Source: Mesorhizobium shangrilense
Lineage (GTDB): Bacteria > Pseudomonadota > Alphaproteobacteria > Rhizobiales > Rhizobiaceae
DNA length: 64,000 nt
Assembly (NCBI RefSeq): GCF_028826155.1
Contig: NZ_JAQGPN010000001.1
Location: 2,175,501 to 2,239,500, forward strand
Direction of reading: 5' to 3'
Part shown: piece by piece, positions 35,710 through 44,527 of the stretch
Layout of the letters: each line of letters begins with the position of its first letter
How positions within the stretch are numbered: the first letter of the stretch is position 1
The notes under the pieces: model-generated
Seen by the model: the letters and a program-made list of their open reading frames with translations, nothing else
Database searches by the model: none
Told to the model about the DNA's origin: nothing
Made by a program: the position numbers and the translations under genes

Positions 35710-36420
35710 ATGATCGACAAGCATGTGGAGGACGTCGCACAAGCGCTGTCGGGCATCGCCGACGGTGCGTCGGTGCTCGTCGGCGGCTTTGGTGCGGTGG
35801 GCCAGCCGAATGTGCTGCTGGACGCGTTGGGCGACAGCGGGGTCAGGAACCTCACGGTCATTGCCAACAACGCTGGTTTCGAACCCGAACTGGGACTGGG
35901 GCGGCTGATCGGGAGAGGCTGCGTCAGCAAGATGATCTGCAGCTTTCCACGCGGCTCCTCGACCTTCGACACGCTCTACCGAGCCGGCAAGATCGAGCTT
36001 GAGGTGGTGCCCCAGGGCACGCTGGCCGAACGCATTCGGGCGGGCGGCGCTGGCATACCCGCGTTCTATACGCCGACCGCCGTCGGGACGCAGCTTGCCG
36101 AGGGCAAGGAGACGAGGGTCTTCAATGGCCGCACCTACCTGATGGAACAAGCGCTTACCGCGGACGTCGCCATAATCGAAGCCTGGAACGCGGATCGCTG
36201 GGGCAATCTCACCTATCGCGGCAGCGGCCGGAACTTTAACCCGATCATGGCGATGGCCGGGCGGCTGACGATCGTGCAGGCGCAGCACCTGGTTCCACTA
36301 GGGAGCATTCTCCCGGACGATGTCGTCACGCCTGGCATCTTTGTGAACCGTGTCGTTCACGTGCCCTGCGGCGACCCGCCCGTCGCCAAGGTGGCAGCCG
36401 TGCAAGGAGGCAAGAAATGA
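35710..36420 (+). CDS. 3-oxoacid/3-oxoadipate CoA-transferase, subunit A
   Basis: A 236-residue alpha subunit of a two-component family I CoA transferase (PcaI/ScoA type), moving CoA from a donor such as succinyl-CoA to a 3-oxo acid. It begins MIDKHVEDVAQALSGIADGA and has the glycine-rich LVGGFGAVGQPNVLLDAL and NADRWGNLTYRGSGRNFNP segments. I chose the ATG at 35710 for fit to the family N-terminus; an ATG at 35629 would add 27 residues. The B subunit overlaps by 4 bp. Confidence 0.9.
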   Translation: MIDKHVEDVAQALSGIADGASVLVGGFGAVGQPNVLLDALGDSGVRNLTVIANNAGFEPELGLGRLIGRGCVSKMICSFPRGSSTFDTLYRAGKIELEVVPQGTLAERIRAGGAGIPAFYTPTAVGTQLAEGKETRVFNGRTYLMEQALTADVAIIEAWNADRWGNLTYRGSGRNFNPIMAMAGRLTIVQAQHLVPLGSILPDDVVTPGIFVNRVVHVPCGDPPVAKVAAVQGGKK

Positions 36421-37073
36421 CCGCGGGGCAGACCTATCGGGCATGGGACAAGGGCGAAATCGCCAAGCGCGTCGCCTCCGACATCCCGGAGGGATGGTAT
36501 GTGAATCTGGGCATTGGCCTGCCGACGCTGGTTGCCGATCACATTCCGCAGGACCGGGAAGTCGTCCTTCATTCCGAGAACGGCATTCTTGGCATGGGTC
36601 CGATCCCGACCCCCGACGAGGTCGATACTTGGCTGGTGAACGCCGGCAAGGAAAACGTCACGCTGGTTACCGGCGCTGCGCTCTTCCATCATGCCGACAG
36701 CTTCGCGATGATACGCGGCGGCCATCTAGACCTCTGCGTCCTGGGCGCCTTCGAAGTCGGGCAGAACGGGGACCTGGCCAACTGGACGACTTCCCTCAAC
36801 GATCGCGTGCCGGCAGTGGGCGGCGCGATGGATCTTTCGGTGGGCGCCCGCAATCTATGGGTCATGACAGCCCACACGACGAAGGACGGCGAAGCCAAGC
36901 TGGTGGAACGCTGCAGCTATCCATTGACGGCGTCGCAGGCTGTCACGCGTGTCTACACCGACCTTGCCGTGCTCGACATATCGCGGGGGGGATTTGTCGT
37001 CCTCGACATGGTCGAGGGACTGACGCGTGCGGCGCTGCAAGAGCTTACAGCCGCGCCGCTGCATTTTGCATAG
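36417..37073 (+). CDS. 3-oxoacid/3-oxoadipate CoA-transferase, subunit B
   Basis: A 218-residue beta subunit (PcaJ/ScoB type). It carries the catalytic glutamate in the HSENGILGMGP motif, the NLGIGLPTLVADHIP region and GGAMDLSVGARNLWVMTAHT. ATG at 36417 overlaps the subunit A stop. Together the pair would activate a 3-oxo dicarboxylic or related acid for thiolysis; the acceptor cannot be distinguished between acetoacetate, 3-oxoadipate and others. Confidence 0.92.
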   Translation: MTAGQTYRAWDKGEIAKRVASDIPEGWYVNLGIGLPTLVADHIPQDREVVLHSENGILGMGPIPTPDEVDTWLVNAGKENVTLVTGAALFHHADSFAMIRGGHLDLCVLGAFEVGQNGDLANWTTSLNDRVPAVGGAMDLSVGARNLWVMTAHTTKDGEAKLVERCSYPLTASQAVTRVYTDLAVLDISRGGFVVLDMVEGLTRAALQELTAAPLHFA

Positions 37074-37203
37074 GGCAGAGGGGGCGATGGACGTCACCGC
37101 GCGCATTCCGCGGGACGACGCCTGACGCCAGCCGGGCGGAGGCCGACCCGGCCACCGCGCGGCGATTGTCGAGCCAGCGGCAGGGAACAAAAAGGGGAAG
37201 GAA

Positions 37204-38379
37204 ATGAACAAGGCATCGACATCGACGCTGGAGGTGACCGGCCTCAGCAAAATCTACGCGGTCACCGACGACAGCATCGCCGGCGGCATCCACGAGGCGA
37301 CGTTCTCGCTGGAGCCGGGGACCTTCTTCACCCTTCTAGGCCCCAGCGGCTGCGGCAAGACGACGACGTTGCGATGCATCGCGGGTCTCGAGCGTCCTGA
37401 TCGCGGCGTCATCCGCCTGGGCAGCGAGGTCCTGTTCGACAGCGCGCGCGGCGTGGCCGTTCCCCTCAACCGGAGAAACGTCGGCATGGTCTTCCAGTCC
37501 TACGCGATCTGGCCGCACATGACCGTCTTCGAAAACGTGGCGTTCCCCCTGCGTGTCTCGAAGGATCGCAGATATAGCAAATCCGAAACGGCCAGCATGG
37601 TTGGCGACGCCCTGAGGCGCGTCGGTCTCGACGGGTTCCAGTCGCGATCGTCGACGCGGCTTTCGGGCGGCCAGCAGCAGCGGGTGGCGCTGGCCAGGGC
37701 GATCGTGCGCCAACCCAAGCTGTTGCTGCTGGACGAGCCGCTTTCCAATCTCGACGCCACTTTACGCGACGAGATGCGGACCGAACTGAAGCGGCTGCAG
37801 CAGCAGGTGGGCATCACGACGATCTATGTGACGCACGACCAGACCGAAGCGCTCGAAATGTCCGATCTGGTGGCGGTCATCGACAAGGGCAGGGTCGTGC
37901 AGATGGGGCCGCCCCGCGATATCTACAACCGCCCGACAAACGCGTTCGTGGCGGGCTTTGTCGGAGCCACCAACCTCGTGCGGGGCACGGTGCTGAGGGA
38001 AGCCGACGACAGCGGGCTCGGCGCCGTGGTGATCGAGGGCGGGCAGGAAATCGACTGCGCATTGAAGAAGAGACTGCCGGCAGGGCAGGAGATCGCGGTA
38101 TCGATCCGTCCGGAGTCGATCGACCTCAAGGCGATGTGCGTCTCCGACAAGCCGGGCGTCAACCGCCTGAAAGGGGTGGTCACGCTGAGCGGCTTCCTGG
38201 GCAACATGATCCGCTACAACGTCAAAGTCGGCGACCGGATCTTCCAGGTCAACACGGAGCCGGAAACCGCCTTCGAGATCGGAGCCGAGGTTCTGATCGA
38301 GTTCCCCAAGACGGCCGCGCTCGGCGTGCCATGGGAAGTGGCCGCAGCTCACCAGCCGGGGATGATCGGACAGGAGTAG
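37204..38379 (+). CDS. ABC transporter ATP-binding protein, FbpC/PotA type
   Basis: A 391-residue import ATPase. It has Walker [22 protein letters not shown]-loop [20 protein letters not shown], signature LSGGQQQRVALARAIVRQP, Walker B LLLLDEPLSNLDATLR, H-loop IYVTHDQTEALEMSDL, and a C-terminal TOBE-type domain. The nearest cognate parts are the binding protein and fused permease at 49177-51983, which have no adjacent ATPase. It therefore probably completes that importer from 11 kb away, a link supported by the shared upstream operator sequence. Confidence 0.92.
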   Translation: MNKASTSTLEVTGLSKIYAVTDDSIAGGIHEATFSLEPGTFFTLLGPSGCGKTTTLRCIAGLERPDRGVIRLGSEVLFDSARGVAVPLNRRNVGMVFQSYAIWPHMTVFENVAFPLRVSKDRRYSKSETASMVGDALRRVGLDGFQSRSSTRLSGGQQQRVALARAIVRQPKLLLLDEPLSNLDATLRDEMRTELKRLQQQVGITTIYVTHDQTEALEMSDLVAVIDKGRVVQMGPPRDIYNRPTNAFVAGFVGATNLVRGTVLREADDSGLGAVVIEGGQEIDCALKKRLPAGQEIAVSIRPESIDLKAMCVSDKPGVNRLKGVVTLSGFLGNMIRYNVKVGDRIFQVNTEPETAFEIGAEVLIEFPKTAALGVPWEVAAAHQPGMIGQE

Positions 38380-38399
38380 AACCACGACCTTGTGGAAAA

Positions 38400-38431
38400 A
38401 AAGCGCGGGCCGGTGATCCGGCCCGCGCTTT
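38400..38431 (-). terminator. Strong intrinsic terminator between convergent genes
   Basis: A perfect 14-bp stem (AAAGCGCGGGCCGG / CCGGCCCGCGCTTT) with a TGAT loop. On the minus strand it runs into seven T residues, giving a textbook terminator for the leftward MmgE/PrpD operon. On the plus strand the same stem ends the ABC ATPase operon with a shorter T-run, so it likely acts in both directions. Confidence 0.88.
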
Positions 38432-38453
38432 CTGATGTCCGGGACTGGCGGGC

Positions 38454-39818
38454 TCAGGCCGCGAGCTCTGCGACTTTCCTGACGTCCTGCAAATGCAGCA
38501 GCCGATCAAACAGACGCCGGGCCTTCGGTTCGTCGAGCTGGGCTCGCGAGCAGGCTGCGAACTTGGTCCACAGCTCGTCCTCGCTCATGCGCCGCGTCCA
38601 GTGCCCCCGCGCATAAGGCACGCTCGGGCTTTCAAGCATCGTCCCGTTCTTCAGGTGGATGCGGATGCCGCCGCTGTATCCCAGGTTGGGCTGGGTATCG
38701 GCCGGGATCGTCTTGTCGGTCGCCGGCCTGATCACCTTCATCAGGGCCCGCACCTCCGGCCGGCTGTAGAATGCCTCCGACAACTCCTCGAACGTGCCCT
38801 GGCGGTTGACGATCGCACCGGCGACGGCGAGCTGGATGCTATGGCTCGGCACGAAGTTGATGGTCGACGGCGACTTCGAGACGACGGCGTATTGCGCTTC
38901 GCTGATGAGCACGTCGACATGTTCCACGGCATCGGGTGAAACGTCGTGCTGCTTGACCAGATCGATGGCGCCGTCGATGGCGCGCTGGTTCATGTTGCCG
39001 AACGGGTACTGCTTGATGTTTATGCCGACGGTCTCGAGGCGCCATGCCTTGCCGAGGTCGGTGATGGGCGTGTCGAGATCGACTGCTCCTTTCGGCGACA
39101 GCGCGACAAGCATGCCGCGCCCCGACCGTTCCAGGCCATCTTCGGGCGCCGTCATCCCGGCCTTGGCCAGGCGCGCAGCCAATACGCCGGCGGCGGACCC
39201 GCGCCCTACCTGGAAGGGGCCGACATCCGTGTCGAAGCTTGCGGTGATGCCGCCAGGCATTGCAGCTGCGATGCTGATCGCCCGCAGCGTCGTCTCCGTG
39301 TCGTAGCCGTGCAGGCTGCACACTGCGATGGCGGCGGCCGTAGGGCCGAAAGCAGCCGTCGCATGCCAGCCCTTGCCGGCATAGGAGTCCGGGTCGCGTT
39401 CGGACAGCCGCGCCCAGGCTTCGTATCCTGCCGCGTAGCCGCGCACCACGTCGCGTCCGGATGCGCCCGCCGCTTCGGCTTCGGCGATGAGCGCCGGCAT
39501 CAGGATCGTGCTGGTGTGGCATCCCGAGAAGGCGACGTCGTCATAGACCACGCTCGTCGTGGTGGCCGAATTGACCAGCGCCGCATCGACCGTCGAAGCG
39601 CGTTCCTGGCCGAGAAAGATGCTCGCGTCGCCCGTGTTGCCGCGTGTCCCGATCGCCTCCAGCGCGATTGTGGATACGGACGTGCCGATGCCCGACATCA
39701 TGACGCCGACCGTATCCGTCATGCCTATGTTGATCGCCTCGACCGCGATTGCGGGAAGCTCTTCGAACTTCAGATTCGCCGCAAACTCGGCCAGGGTGCG
39801 GGAGATAGGTGCAGGCAT
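38454..39818 (-). CDS. MmgE/PrpD family protein
   Basis: A 454-residue member of the 2-methylcitrate dehydratase / aconitate decarboxylase superfamily. Typical regions are ISRTLAEFAANLKFEELP, NSATTTSVVYDDVAFSGCHT with the segment preceding MPALIAEAEA, GYEAWARLSERDPDSYAGKG, WHATAAFGPTAAAIAVCSLH and NIKQYPFGNMNQRAIDGAID. ATG at 39818 follows GGAAAG. It ends the leftward operon GST, thiolase-like, DUF35, MmgE. The family includes dehydratases, decarboxylases and epimerases, so the precise reaction is open; a dehydration of a hydroxy-dicarboxylic acid would suit the context. Confidence 0.88.
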   Translation of the reverse strand: MPAPISRTLAEFAANLKFEELPAIAVEAINIGMTDTVGVMMSGIGTSVSTIALEAIGTRGNTGDASIFLGQERASTVDAALVNSATTTSVVYDDVAFSGCHTSTILMPALIAEAEAAGASGRDVVRGYAAGYEAWARLSERDPDSYAGKGWHATAAFGPTAAAIAVCSLHGYDTETTLRAISIAAAMPGGITASFDTDVGPFQVGRGSAAGVLAARLAKAGMTAPEDGLERSGRGMLVALSPKGAVDLDTPITDLGKAWRLETVGINIKQYPFGNMNQRAIDGAIDLVKQHDVSPDAVEHVDVLISEAQYAVVSKSPSTINFVPSHSIQLAVAGAIVNRQGTFEELSEAFYSRPEVRALMKVIRPATDKTIPADTQPNLGYSGGIRIHLKNGTMLESPSVPYARGHWTRRMSEDELWTKFAACSRAQLDEPKARRLFDRLLHLQDVRKVAELAA

Positions 39819-39965
39819 CGCAATCTTTCCTCTTCCTTGGATCTTGCATCGGACCATTGGACCGCCTGCCGCCGTGAGCAACCGAAGTTTCGGCAAGGGC
39901 GCGTGAGAAATCGTCCGGCGATCGTGGCGAGCCAACGCCGCGATCGCGCGAAAACCTGCGCCGCG

Positions 39966-40349
39966 TCAGGCCAGCTTGAACATCGGCAGACTTTCGTCGT
40001 CGGTCGTCTTTCGGATGGCGACCTCCACAGGCTTGCCAATTGCGATCGCCTCGAGGTCGCTGTCGACGATGTTGGTCATCATCGTAGGCCCCTCTTCGAG
40101 CGTCACGTAAGCGATGGCATAGGGCGGCTTCGCCACGCGCATGATGCTGTAGGAATAGATGACGCCCCGACCGCTGGCGTTCCGCCATTCCGTGTCCGGG
40201 CTATCGCAGAAGGGGCAGATGGCGCGCGGATACCAATGGGCTCGGCCGCAGCCGCGGCAGGCTTTGAACAGGAAACGTCGTTCGCCGAGCGCGGACCAGA
40301 AGGGTTGCGTTTCCGGATGGTGGTGGAGCGAACTGGACAAGACTGACAT
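39966..40349 (-). CDS. OB-fold/zinc-ribbon (DUF35) acyl-CoA-associated protein
   Basis: A 127-residue DUF35 protein: an N-terminal helix, a rubredoxin-like zinc ribbon (CRGCGRAHWYPRAICPFC, two CxxC pairs) and a C-terminal OB fold (GVIYSYSIMRVAKPPYAIAY, EGPTMMTNIVDSDLEAIAIG). Such proteins bind CoA esters and work with thiolase-like partners. The partner gene here ends seven bases upstream, so the two products very likely form one enzyme, as in Ltp2-type aldolases or BbsA-BbsB. Confidence 0.9.
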   Translation of the reverse strand: MSVLSSSLHHHPETQPFWSALGERRFLFKACRGCGRAHWYPRAICPFCDSPDTEWRNASGRGVIYSYSIMRVAKPPYAIAYVTLEEGPTMMTNIVDSDLEAIAIGKPVEVAIRKTTDDESLPMFKLA

Positions 40350-40355
40350 CGATTT

Positions 40356-41525
40356 CTACTCCCGCTCCATGATGAGTGTCGCCGATCCGTGCCGCGTGCC
40401 GAGAAGGCCGCCGGTGCCGTGCGCCAGCGCCAGGTCGCAATTGGCAACCTGTACGGCCGGATGCGCCTCGCCACGCAATTGACGAACCGCCTCGATGATC
40501 TTGGTCATCCCGCCTCGATGGTTGGGATGGTTGTTGCACAGCCCGCCGCCATCGGTGTTGAAGGGCAGCCTGCCGACGCCGGAAATCAGGTTGCCGTCGG
40601 CGACGAACCGGCCGCCTTCGCCCTTCCGGCAGAAGCCGAGGTCCTCCAGCTGGATGATCACGGTCATGGTGAAGCTGTCGTAGAGCGAGACATACTTGAT
40701 ATCGGTGGGCTTCAACCCGGCCTCGGTGAAGGCAAGCGGGCCGCTGCGCGCCCCGGCGGAATAGGTCAGGTCGACGTCGCCGCCTGATAGGTGCTTGATC
40801 GCCTCGCCGGCGCCGCGCACTTTCACCAACGGACGCTTGAGGCTGCGGGCTATCTCGGGCCGGGTCACGATCACCGCGCCGCCGCCGTCGCTTATGACGC
40901 AGCAATCCAGGCGTCGCAAGGGATCGGCGACCACCGGCGAATTCGCCACGTCCTCGACGGTGACGACGTCACGCAGCATTGCGTTCGGATTGTGCTGCGC
41001 GTGGTGCGAGGCGGCCACCTTCACCCAGGCCAGCTGGTCGCTGGTCGTACCGAATTCATGCATGTGCCGCATCGCGCACATCGCATAGGCATTAAGCGTC
41101 GTCATGCCGAAGGCCTGTTCCCAGGGGAAGTCCGGCTGGACGGGGTTGTCGGTGCGCTGAGGCGGACCCTTTTGCAGGCTCTCGCTGCGCGGGCGTCCAG
41201 CGAGCGTGATCAGCGCGACATCACATTTGCCTGCGGCGATCGCCTGGGCGGCATGATTGACATGGAGGATGTAGGAGGAGCCGCCGATGTTGGTGGAATC
41301 GGCATGGCGTACCTTGAGGTTCATGTACTCGACCAGCGAAAGCGGACCGGTGCCGGGCGCATCGCCGCCGCAGAAATAGCCGTCGACGTCATCCTTGCTC
41401 AATCCGGCATCCGCCAGCGCGCCGAGCGCGACCTCGGCATGGAGTTGGGCAACGGATTTGTCGGGGGCCTTGCGGGTAGGATGTTCGTAGGCGCCGACAA
41501 TGTAGGCCATGCCATTGATGCTCAT
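40356..41525 (-). CDS. Thiolase-like protein (SCP2-thiolase/Ltp2/BbsB type), catalytic Cys absent
   Basis: A 389-residue thiolase-fold protein. The fold is clear (AYIVGAYEHPTRKAPDKSVA, ALADAGLSKDDVDGYFCGGD, DCCVISDGGGAVIVTRPEIA, PFNTDGGGLCNNHPNHRGGM). At the place of the nucleophilic Cys it reads STNIGGSSYILHVNHAAQAI, with no Cys, so classical Claisen thiolysis is unlikely. Proteins of this kind with a DUF35 partner act as retro-aldolases or specialised thiolases. The DUF35 gene lies immediately downstream, and the start overlaps the GST-like gene by 4 bp. Confidence 0.88.
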   Translation of the reverse strand: MSINGMAYIVGAYEHPTRKAPDKSVAQLHAEVALGALADAGLSKDDVDGYFCGGDAPGTGPLSLVEYMNLKVRHADSTNIGGSSYILHVNHAAQAIAAGKCDVALITLAGRPRSESLQKGPPQRTDNPVQPDFPWEQAFGMTTLNAYAMCAMRHMHEFGTTSDQLAWVKVAASHHAQHNPNAMLRDVVTVEDVANSPVVADPLRRLDCCVISDGGGAVIVTRPEIARSLKRPLVKVRGAGEAIKHLSGGDVDLTYSAGARSGPLAFTEAGLKPTDIKYVSLYDSFTMTVIIQLEDLGFCRKGEGGRFVADGNLISGVGRLPFNTDGGGLCNNHPNHRGGMTKIIEAVRQLRGEAHPAVQVANCDLALAHGTGGLLGTRHGSATLIMERE

Positions 41526-42184
41526 GTTGTCCCTGTTTTCTCTGCCTGCCCCGCCTTCAAGAGGGCCTGTTCATCGAAATATGTTGTCGCAACAACCGAA
41601 GGCCGCTTGCCGATCTCTTCGAACCAGCGCGCCAGAGCCGGAAACCGAACGCGCCACGTCGCTTCCTCCTGAAGACGGAAATCCAGGTAGCAAAGTGCAG
41701 CGACAATGGAGATTTGCGCCATGTCGAACGGCGCCCGCGTCATGGCCGCAGCGTCGTCGTCCAGCGTGGTGAAGATGCGCGGCAGTTTATGCCGGATGAC
41801 GTCGATGCGCCTCTCCGAATGCCCTGGCTGGCGTCGGCTGTATTCCGACAGCAGGGCCATAAGCAGCGCGATGAGGCCGTCTCCCAGCGCCAACCGCCGC
41901 ATCATGGCAATCTCCGCCGCGGGATCGCGCGGATGCAAAGCGCCGGTTCCGAGAATGAGATCGAGGTGGCGACAGATGACCGCCGAATCGTAAAGGACGG
42001 AGCCATCGTCCAGGGCAAGAGCCGGAATCTGGCTGAGCGGGGTGACGTCGAGCAGCGTGTGATTGGATGTCAGCGTGCTGACGACCACAGGCTCCAGCAC
42101 GATGTCGTCGATCGTTCCCGTCTCGTGGGCGGCGATCAGAACCTTGCGGACATAAGGCGATCTGGACGACCCGTAAAGTTTCAT
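41522..42184 (-). CDS. Glutathione S-transferase family protein
   Basis: A 220-residue GST-fold protein. The N-terminal thioredoxin-like domain begins MKLYGSSRSPYVRKVLIAAH, with a Ser-rich active-site segment rather than Cys, followed by LLDVTPLSQIPALALDDGSV and the YDSAVICRHLD glutathione-binding turn; an all-helical C-terminal domain follows. ATG at 42184 gives the canonical start. It is the first gene of the leftward operon ending in MmgE/PrpD, and could act as a glutathione-dependent isomerase, lyase or dehalogenase in that route. Confidence 0.88.
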   Translation of the reverse strand: MKLYGSSRSPYVRKVLIAAHETGTIDDIVLEPVVVSTLTSNHTLLDVTPLSQIPALALDDGSVLYDSAVICRHLDLILGTGALHPRDPAAEIAMMRRLALGDGLIALLMALLSEYSRRQPGHSERRIDVIRHKLPRIFTTLDDDAAAMTRAPFDMAQISIVAALCYLDFRLQEEATWRVRFPALARWFEEIGKRPSVVATTYFDEQALLKAGQAEKTGTT

Positions 42185-42376
42185 CGTTCGCCGTCTTCCA
42201 TCATTCGAAAAAGTCAACAATACAGCCGTTTACCCGGACGTGGCGATGGAAGCCTAGCGACTCTGCGGCTGTTACGAAGGGATGTAAGAATCGCAGCTAC
42301 AACAGTTGATCGACAACCCGAATTGCGTCAACATCGACAACAACCGCGCGCCTAAAGAAGTCGAATTCGCGCCAGC

Positions 42377-42388
42377 GGTCAATTGACC
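42377..42388. promoter_or_regulatory. 12-bp perfect palindrome GGTCAATTGACC upstream of lysR
   Basis: A perfect palindrome centred 45 bases upstream of the LysR start in the 242-bp GST/LysR divergent region. Each half (GGTCAA / TTGACC) echoes the core of the operator family found at 33773, 34795 and 49062. It is a candidate autoregulatory site or the binding site that controls the GST operon. Confidence 0.45.
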
Positions 42389-42426
42389 ATTCGGAATGTT
42401 CAAATGAGCAATTCTCAAGGATAGGC

Positions 42427-43377
42427 ATGTCAAAACGACTCCCTCCGCTGAATGCGCTGCGCGCCTTTGAAGCCGCGGGACGCCACGTCAGCTTTACCAA
42501 GGCTGCCGAAGAGTTGTTCGTCACCCCCGGCGCCATCAGCCGTCAGATAAAGTTGCTTGAAGACGTGCTGGGATTGGAGCTGTTCGAACGCACGAGCCGC
42601 GACCTGCGGATTCCCGACGAAACGCGGGAATATGCGATCGCGCTCGGCGACGCCTTCGAGCAGATCAACCGCGCGACCAAGCGGCTGCTGACCGCGCATC
42701 GCGCGCGCTCAATGCGCATTCATTGCCCGATGACGTTCACGCTGCGGTGGCTGATGCCGCGCCTCCCGCTGTTCCATCGCCTCTACCCGACGCGGGAAAT
42801 CCAACTGACGACCACGCTTTTGCCGATCCCCGCCAACCTGCTCTATCTGGGGGATGTCGATGTCGTCATCCAGATGGGCAAGGGCGACTGGCCGGACCTG
42901 GTTGCGCATCGGCTTGCCGGCAGTGCGCTGATCCCGGTCTGCAGCCCGGCCTACGTCGCTGCTATGGGCGGAAAGATGACCGTGGAGATGCTGGCGGAAG
43001 CCACCTTGCTTCGGTCCATGGCCCGTCCCGACGACTGGCGCGACTGGCTCGACGCCGCCGGTGGCCAAAGCATCGACGACCAACGTGGACTGCATTTCGA
43101 AAGCTCGAGCCTCGCCTATCAGGCGGCGATCGAAGGCATCGGCATCGCCATCGGCCAGGTATCCCTGATTGCGGAGGACCTGGTGGCTGGACGCCTGGTG
43201 ACGCCGATCGATTTCGTCCACGACAACGGCAACGCCTACTACCTGACCTATGCCAAGCACTCGGAGAGCGACCCGAGACTGGTCGAATTCCGGGAATGGA
43301 TACTGGGTCAGGTGGTCGAGTTCGAGGCCTGGCTGGCGAAATCCGAACAGCGCCCCGCCGGCCTGGCGCTCAGCTAG
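42427..43377 (+). CDS. LysR-family transcriptional regulator (GcvA-like)
   Basis: A 316-residue LysR-type regulator. The N-terminal HTH reads LPPLNALRAFEAAGRHVSFT, KAAEELFVTPGAISRQIKLL and LGLELFERTSRDLRI; the remainder is a periplasmic-binding-protein-like effector domain. It is divergent from the GST operon and convergent with the CaiB operon, overlapping its last gene by eight bases. It is the only regulator gene inside the 33.7-55.6 kb catabolic region and thus the leading candidate to recognise the recurrent GTTTGAC-type sites. The effector is probably a pathway intermediate. Confidence 0.92.
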   Translation: MSKRLPPLNALRAFEAAGRHVSFTKAAEELFVTPGAISRQIKLLEDVLGLELFERTSRDLRIPDETREYAIALGDAFEQINRATKRLLTAHRARSMRIHCPMTFTLRWLMPRLPLFHRLYPTREIQLTTTLLPIPANLLYLGDVDVVIQMGKGDWPDLVAHRLAGSALIPVCSPAYVAAMGGKMTVEMLAEATLLRSMARPDDWRDWLDAAGGQSIDDQRGLHFESSSLAYQAAIEGIGIAIGQVSLIAEDLVAGRLVTPIDFVHDNGNAYYLTYAKHSESDPRLVEFREWILGQVVEFEAWLAKSEQRPAGLALS

Positions 43378-44527
43378 CCCCGATCTCGATGGCGCCGGCC
43401 TCGACCAGCGCGGCGATTTCGCGCTCGTCGTAGCCCGCCACGTCGGACAGGATCGACTGCGTGTCCGTGCCCACGCTTGGTGCGCCTCGTTCGATGCCGA
43501 GTGGCTGGCCGTCGATCTGGAAGGGGAAACCCTTGACCATCTTGCCGTCGAAGCGCTGGATGGCGTGCGACCAGAATTCAGTTTCGAGACCCAGGATGCC
43601 GCCGCCGTCGAGGACCGGCGCGGCCGCCACGCCGGCCTGACGCAGAGCCGCGATCGCGCTTTCCGACCCAATGCAGGCGATATGGCGTTCAAGCGTCCCC
43701 CGCAGCGCGGCAACGCTCGATTGCGGATCGATGCCAAGAAGAGAACAGATCGCTGCAAGTTCGGTTTGGCGGACTGATACGGCGATCCAGGCGTCGTTCC
43801 TCGCCTTGAAGCAATCTTGCAGCAAGTACGCCTCCTGCGCATTGCCCTTGCGGCCGCCCGGATTGCCGGCGGATGCGGAGACGAACGCCTCGCCGATGAG
43901 GAACGAGGTCAGGTCGCGTTGCGAAAGGTCGAGGTGGACGGCGGGGCCGCCGCCGTTGACCGAGCGTAGCGCGGCCATGATCATCCCCGCGGCAAAGACG
44001 GCGGCCACCTGATCGGGATAGTTGACGTCGCGGCCGCTGATCAGCGGGTCTTCGCCGGCATATCCGGTGCCCCACGCAAATCCCGCGACGGCCTCCAGCG
44101 TGGAGCCATAGGAAACATGCCGCGCGTCCGCTCCGGTTTCCCCCTGGCTGGACACGGAGGCGAGCACGATCTTTCCGTTCGCCGCGCGCAGTTCCTCAAA
44201 GGAGAGCCCGAGCTTGGGCAGCACGCCGCGGCGGAAATTCTCCACGACGACATCGCTTGACGCGACGAGGCGCAGCATGACCTCGCGGCCCCTGGCCTGC
44301 TTCAGGTCGATGCTGATTGCCCGCTTGTTGCGGTTGGTGGCGCGAAACAGCGGCGGCAGATCACCGGGATTCGGCCCGTTCCCCGTCCAGACGCGAAACG
44401 GATCCCGGTAGGTCGGAGATTCAATCTTAATCACTTCGGCGCCGAGGTCGGCCAGGATGGCGGACGTGGCCGCTCCGGCGGTGATGATCCCGAGATCGAG
44501 AATGCGGCAACCCTGGAGTACACTCAC
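43370..44527 (-). CDS. CaiB/BaiF family III CoA transferase (second of pair)
   Basis: A 385-residue family III CoA transferase with GCRILDLGIITAGAATSAIL, LGAEVIKIESPTYRDPFRVW, NKRAISIDLKQARGREVMLR and VVVENFRRGVLPKLGL. The acyl-carrying aspartate is retained in the HLDLSQRDLTSF segment. GTG at 44527 overlaps the stop of the upstream CaiB paralogue (GTGA). Adjacent CaiB-type genes often encode hetero-oligomeric transferases (as BbsE/BbsF), so this may be one subunit of a heteromer that moves CoA between carboxylic acids. Confidence 0.9.
   Translation of the reverse strand: MSVLQGCRILDLGIITAGAATSAILADLGAEVIKIESPTYRDPFRVWTGNGPNPGDLPPLFRATNRNKRAISIDLKQARGREVMLRLVASSDVVVENFRRGVLPKLGLSFEELRAANGKIVLASVSSQGETGADARHVSYGSTLEAVAGFAWGTGYAGEDPLISGRDVNYPDQVAAVFAAGMIMAALRSVNGGGPAVHLDLSQRDLTSFLIGEAFVSASAGNPGGRKGNAQEAYLLQDCFKARNDAWIAVSVRQTELAAICSLLGIDPQSSVAALRGTLERHIACIGSESAIAALRQAGVAAAPVLDGGGILGLETEFWSHAIQRFDGKMVKGFPFQIDGQPLGIERGAPSVGTDTQSILSDVAGYDEREIAALVEAGAIEIGAS

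Noticed and set aside
38400..38431. Terminator hairpin considered as a regulatory riboswitch or attenuator
   Set aside because: It sits between two convergent genes after both stops and has a T-run, so termination explains it fully.
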